DNA from: Nocardia rosealba
Lineage (GTDB): Bacteria > Actinomycetota > Actinomycetes > Mycobacteriales > Mycobacteriaceae
Direction: 5' to 3'
Length of the DNA: 64,000 nt
Assembly (NCBI RefSeq): GCF_020216065.1
Contig: NZ_JAIWNA010000002.1
Coordinates: forward strand, 682,001-746,000
Both the position numbers and the translations under genes were made by a program. Shown in pieces: positions 60,414-64,000 of the stretch (its first letter is position 1; the number at the start of each line of letters is the position of its first letter). Below the pieces are notes generated by a model. The model was not told the origin of the DNA and searched no databases. It saw nothing but the letters and a program-made list of their open reading frames with translations.

Positions 60414-61229
60414 ATGACGATCCTGGTGACAGGAGCAACGGGCAGTGTCGGACGCAAGGTCGTGGACCAGTTGGTCGCGCGCCGGGTCTCCGATATCCGG
60501 GCGTTGACGGTGAATCCGGACCGGGCGGCGCTGCCCGCCGGGGTGGTGCCGGTGCGGGGCAACCTGCGTAAGCCGGACAGCCTGGACGGGGTATTCGACG
60601 GCGTGGACCGGATCTATCTCGCCCCGGCACCCGAAGTTGTCGGCGAGGTACTCGAGCGCGCGGCAGCGGCCGGCGTCCGCCACGTCGTCGATCTGTCCGG
60701 CGAACCCGACAGCTGGTGGGGGACCGTGAGCAACGCCGTCGAGGAAAGCGGGCTGGCGTGGACGCATCTGTGGCCCGCCGACTTCATGGAGAACAGCGTC
60801 AGCTGGTCCCAGCAGATCCGCGCGACGAGTACGGTTCGCGAACCGCGACCCGAGATGGCCACCGCACCCGTCGCGATGGACGATATCGCCGCGGTAGCCG
60901 CTACCGCCCTGCTCGACGACGACCACCTCGGGCGTGCCTACCCACTGGCAGGACCCGAAGTCCTCACCCGCGCCGAGCAGGTCGCCCAGATCGCCGACGC
61001 CATCGGCCGCGAGATCACCTTCCTCCGCTCCGATCGGGCCGAAACCATTGCCGCCCTCGCGCCGAGCATGGGCGACAACACCGAGTGGTACGTCGACAAC
61101 GTCCTGCTCGGCTACAGCCCGCCGACCGATTCCCTCCCGATCACCAGCGTCCAGGACATCACCGGCCGCCCGGCCACCACCTTCCGCGACTGGGTGAAAG
61201 CCAACGCCGACCAGTTCCTCGACGGCTAG
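60414..61229 (+). CDS. NmrA-like NAD(P)-binding protein
   Basis: The 271-residue protein starts with ILVTGATGSVGRKVVDQL (GxxGxxG at residues 6-12), the atypical SDR fold of the NmrA/HSCARG group. It lacks the YxxxK catalytic pair; HVVDLSG takes the place of the active-site strand. GGAAGGAACGTC precedes the ATG. Such proteins are either redox sensors or reductases acting on small quinones. It stands alone with no clear partner. Function cannot be fixed. Confidence 0.82.
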   Translation: MTILVTGATGSVGRKVVDQLVARRVSDIRALTVNPDRAALPAGVVPVRGNLRKPDSLDGVFDGVDRIYLAPAPEVVGEVLERAAAAGVRHVVDLSGEPDSWWGTVSNAVEESGLAWTHLWPADFMENSVSWSQQIRATSTVREPRPEMATAPVAMDDIAAVAATALLDDDHLGRAYPLAGPEVLTRAEQVAQIADAIGREITFLRSDRAETIAALAPSMGDNTEWYVDNVLLGYSPPTDSLPITSVQDITGRPATTFRDWVKANADQFLDG

Positions 61230-61297
61230 CTATGCCGTATACCGACGACTTCGCTGCGCGGGCGGGTTCGACCACACGGCAATCCCGACGGTCGATC

Positions 61298-63772
61298 TCA
61301 CCCGAGGTTGCGGACCCGCAGTGCGCGGGCGAGATGATCGCGTTGCTCGACGACCAGGCGGCGCAGGGCGGCGGGGGCGTCGGTGTTCGTCGCGAGCCAG
61401 TTGTCCACCGCTGCCAGGGAATCAGTGGCGGGAAAGAGACCGACGACGATGCGGCGGGCGAGCTCGATGCTGCGCTGCACCCAGGTCGGGCGCAGTCGGG
61501 TGAAGTACTCGTCGTCGTAGGAGCCGATCAGATCGCGGCGCTCGCCTGCGCGGAAGCCGTCGATCACAGCGTCGAGGTGGTCGTTGGTGAGCGCGGTGTC
61601 GTCGAAGATGCGCGTCCACGCGGCGGCTTTCACGTCCCGGTCCGGGCGGGCGGCCAGCGCGTGCAGGTGGGCAGTGCGGCCCGAGGCGGTGTCGTCGCGG
61701 GTGAGTTCGGCGGTCAGGTCGTCGGCGGTCGCGGCGCCGGTCGCGGCCAGCGCCGTCCAGAAGGCCCACCGCAGATCAGGGTCGAGGGCCAAGCCCTTCG
61801 GAGCGGGAGTTTCGCCGAGCAACAGGGCACGGATATCGGCCGTCCGTGCCGCATCGGCGGTGGCGGCGGCCGCGGTCGCGCGGGCGAACGCCAGCTGCTC
61901 GCCGGAACCGGGCGCAGCGGAATACATTGCCGTCCAGCATGATTCGAGCCACTCCCGTCGCCACCTGTCGCGCTCGGCGGTCGGCAGGTAGTGGCCGATG
62001 GCGAAGGACGCGTTCGCGAGCACCGCCGTGAGCAGGGCCATGTTGGACTCGGCGGGGGCGAAGTCGCGGGCCATAGTCAGGTAGCGGCCGACGGCGAGCT
62101 CGCCGTCGCGCGTGGCATTCCACAGGGCCGACCAGATCAGCCCGCGCGCCAGCGGATCGACCACGCGGTCGAGTGATCGCTGCACGGTTTCAAGGGAATC
62201 GGCGTCGAGACGCACCTTCGCATAGGTGAGATCGCCGTCGTTGAGCAGCCGCAGGGGAGCGGGGGAGAGGGTGACGGGAGTGCGTGCCTCGACGATATCG
62301 ACTTCCACCCGGTCACGGCGGACGAGGTCGCCGTCGGCGTCGAAGTCGTAGAGACCGATCGCGAGCCGGTGCGGACGCGGGTCGGTCTGCACGATGTGGC
62401 CGTCGTCGAGCGTCACGGTGGAGACGCCGGTGGTCTGCAACCAGGCCCGCGCCCACTCGTTCAGGTCACGGCCGGACTCGGCGGACAACTCCGTCAGCAG
62501 GTCGTCCAGGGTCGTGTTGCCGAACGCGTGGGCCCGGAAATAGCGGCGGGCGCCCGCGAAGAACGCCTCCCGGCCGACATAGGCGACGAGCTGCTTGAGC
62601 ACGCTCGCGCCCTTGGCGTAGGTGATGCCGTCGAAATTGAGTTTGGCAGCCTCGAGATCGGTGATGTCGGCGACGATCGGATGCGTGGTCGGCAACTGAT
62701 CCTGCAGGTATGCCCACGCCTTACGGCGGTTGGCGAACGCCACCCAGGCGTCGGCCCACTCGGTGGCCTCCGCACTGGCCAGCGCGCCCATGTAGTCGGC
62801 GAAGGACTCCTTGAGCCACAGGTCGTCCCACCACACCATGGTGACGAGATCGCCGAACCACATGTGCGCCATCTCGTGCAGGATCGTATTCGCACGGCCC
62901 TCGTACTGCGCCGCCGTCGCCGCACCACGAAACACGTAGGCCTCGGTGAAGGTGACCAGCCCCGGGTTCTCCATGGCGCCGAGGTTGTATTCGGGCACGA
63001 AAACCTGGTCGTATTTGCCCCACGGGTACGGGTAGGCGAAATGCGCGGCGAAGAAGTCGAGCCCCTGGCGGGTCACCTCGAGAATTGTGTCCGCGTCCAG
63101 GTGGTGGGCCAGCGACGCGCGGCACAGGACACCGAGCGGGATCGTGAGTTCCCCACGGCTCCAGGAGGATTCGACGCGGTGATATGGACCGGCCGCGACC
63201 GCGGTGATGTAGGTGGAAATCGGCAGGGTCGGTGAGAACGCCACCGTCTGATTCGAGCCGTCGACCGTCACGGTATCGGCGGGCCGGTTCGACACCACCT
63301 CCCAGCGGTCGGGCGCCGTGACGGCAAAGGTGAACGGCGCCTTCATATCGGGCTGCTCGAAGCAGGCGAAAACCCGGCGCGCGTCTGCCGGCTCGTACTG
63401 GGTGTAGAGGTAGGTGTTGCCGTCGACCGGATCGAGGAACCGGTGCAGACCCTCACCCGACCGGCTGTACTCCCCGACAGCCCGCACAACGACGACGTTC
63501 GATGCGGACAGCCCGGTCACGGCAATCCGTGCGCCGTCGTAGTCGACCGCCACCTCCTGCCCGTTCACGGTGACTGATTCGACTGCGAGACCGATGAAAT
63601 CGAGCCACGTCTCGGTCGCCGTGGCGTCGAAGGTGACCGTCGTCGTGGTGGTGAACCCCGGGCGAGTGTGGTCGGGTGCGCCGGACAGATCGAGTTCGAC
63701 ACGATAGTCACGCACTGTGACCGTGGCGGATCGCGCGGCGGTCTCGGAGCGGGTCAGGTTGGCGGTAGTCAC
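61298..63772 (-). CDS. pepN: Aminopeptidase N (M1 family)
   Basis: The GTG at 63772 (VTTANLTRSETAARS) is the probable start; an ATG 75 bp further upstream adds a Pro/Arg-rich extension. The 824-residue zinc enzyme has GAMEN at 265-269 for substrate N-terminus recognition and HEMAH at 299-303 with the distal zinc ligand Glu322 in WLKESFADY. The C-terminal ERAP1-like helical domain runs from about residue 500. The actinobacterial PepN form is cytoplasmic, in agreement with the absence of a signal peptide. It removes N-terminal residues from peptides in protein turnover. Confidence 0.95.
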   Translation of the reverse strand: MTTANLTRSETAARSATVTVRDYRVELDLSGAPDHTRPGFTTTTTVTFDATATETWLDFIGLAVESVTVNGQEVAVDYDGARIAVTGLSASNVVVVRAVGEYSRSGEGLHRFLDPVDGNTYLYTQYEPADARRVFACFEQPDMKAPFTFAVTAPDRWEVVSNRPADTVTVDGSNQTVAFSPTLPISTYITAVAAGPYHRVESSWSRGELTIPLGVLCRASLAHHLDADTILEVTRQGLDFFAAHFAYPYPWGKYDQVFVPEYNLGAMENPGLVTFTEAYVFRGAATAAQYEGRANTILHEMAHMWFGDLVTMVWWDDLWLKESFADYMGALASAEATEWADAWVAFANRRKAWAYLQDQLPTTHPIVADITDLEAAKLNFDGITYAKGASVLKQLVAYVGREAFFAGARRYFRAHAFGNTTLDDLLTELSAESGRDLNEWARAWLQTTGVSTVTLDDGHIVQTDPRPHRLAIGLYDFDADGDLVRRDRVEVDIVEARTPVTLSPAPLRLLNDGDLTYAKVRLDADSLETVQRSLDRVVDPLARGLIWSALWNATRDGELAVGRYLTMARDFAPAESNMALLTAVLANASFAIGHYLPTAERDRWRREWLESCWTAMYSAAPGSGEQLAFARATAAAATADAARTADIRALLLGETPAPKGLALDPDLRWAFWTALAATGAATADDLTAELTRDDTASGRTAHLHALAARPDRDVKAAAWTRIFDDTALTNDHLDAVIDGFRAGERRDLIGSYDDEYFTRLRPTWVQRSIELARRIVVGLFPATDSLAAVDNWLATNTDAPAALRRLVVEQRDHLARALRVRNLG

Positions 63773-64000
63773 GTCCCGATCCTGCCAGTCATGCGGTGGG
63801 GGAGGGGAGTGGTTATCGCGGCCCCGATCTATTCGTCTGGGAGGCAAGTTGATTCGGGCGGCCTAGGCCGACGGTCGATGTGCTTGCCGGAGCAGTGCAC
63901 GCCTCGGACCAGGCTTGGGTTCGGTAAATAACATGCCGATAGCGAGATATGCGCATCTATTTATAAATCACCCTACTGTCCTAACAAAACGACCGGCTAC

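Noticed and set aside
1..64000. tRNA, rRNA, CRISPR array, insertion sequence
   Set aside because: Looked for on both strands by eye; no cloverleaf, regular repeat array, transposase or terminal inverted repeat was found.

Overview
The window is about 70% G+C chromosomal DNA with dense, overlapping genes (many ATGA and GTGA junctions), frequent GTG starts, several acyl-CoA dehydrogenases, ECF41 sigma factors, an LGFP-repeat protein, a Holin-X/DUF3618/DUF4235 trio and an ANTAR regulator. This points to a mycolic-acid actinobacterium, most likely Nocardia or a close relative (inference; no rRNA or other taxonomic marker is present). No tRNA, rRNA, CRISPR array, insertion sequence or integrase was seen.

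Layout. 1-4548: an acyl-CoA catabolic operon (tail of a MaoC-like gene, an APH-fold kinase, three acyl-CoA dehydrogenases); the kinase and the first dehydrogenase look like a split version of the eukaryotic ACAD10/ACAD11 fusion. 4608-7555: small genes, a decayed HD-domain gene and an SDR. 7797-12106: two tandem modules, each an FAD oxidoreductase followed by an ECF41 sigma factor, each with a matching ECF-type promoter. 12218-21959: enoyl-reductase-like protein, DUF6480-like peptide, D,D-carboxypeptidase, DHA2 exporter, cupin, a Tat-exported GH76 glycosidase, an LGFP protein and small membrane proteins. 22169-27676: a GT2-GtrA and GT39 pair followed by a two-component system. 27677-31556: BASS transporter, MFS exporter, PAS-ANTAR regulator, TerD.

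31600-49683 is the most unusual part. It holds an astacin-type metallopeptidase, a trypsin-alpha/beta hydrolase fusion, a lysozyme-like/M23 protein, two very large unrecognised proteins (956 and 1147 aa), a WD40 protein, a caspase, a small unknown protein, a CYTH-like protein, a cyclooxygenase/alpha-dioxygenase-like heme protein and a catalase-related protein. None of the hydrolases or heme enzymes has an obvious signal peptide. Six promoter regions here carry variants of one short palindrome (consensus GTRGTSSRCTAC), five of them 72-90 bp upstream of the chosen start. I propose these genes form one regulon and possibly one undescribed system. A LuxR-family (LAL) ATPase regulator lies just downstream.

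52391-63772: a TetR regulator with an extra C-terminal HTH, divergent from an alpha/beta hydrolase with two matching operators between them; a family A DNA polymerase; a stress-type operon (Holin-X, DUF3618, DUF4235, TPP enzyme) behind a SigF/SigB-like promoter; a glycine-zipper secreted protein; an NmrA-like protein; and aminopeptidase N. The last ~100 bases are noticeably AT-rich and hold no gene.
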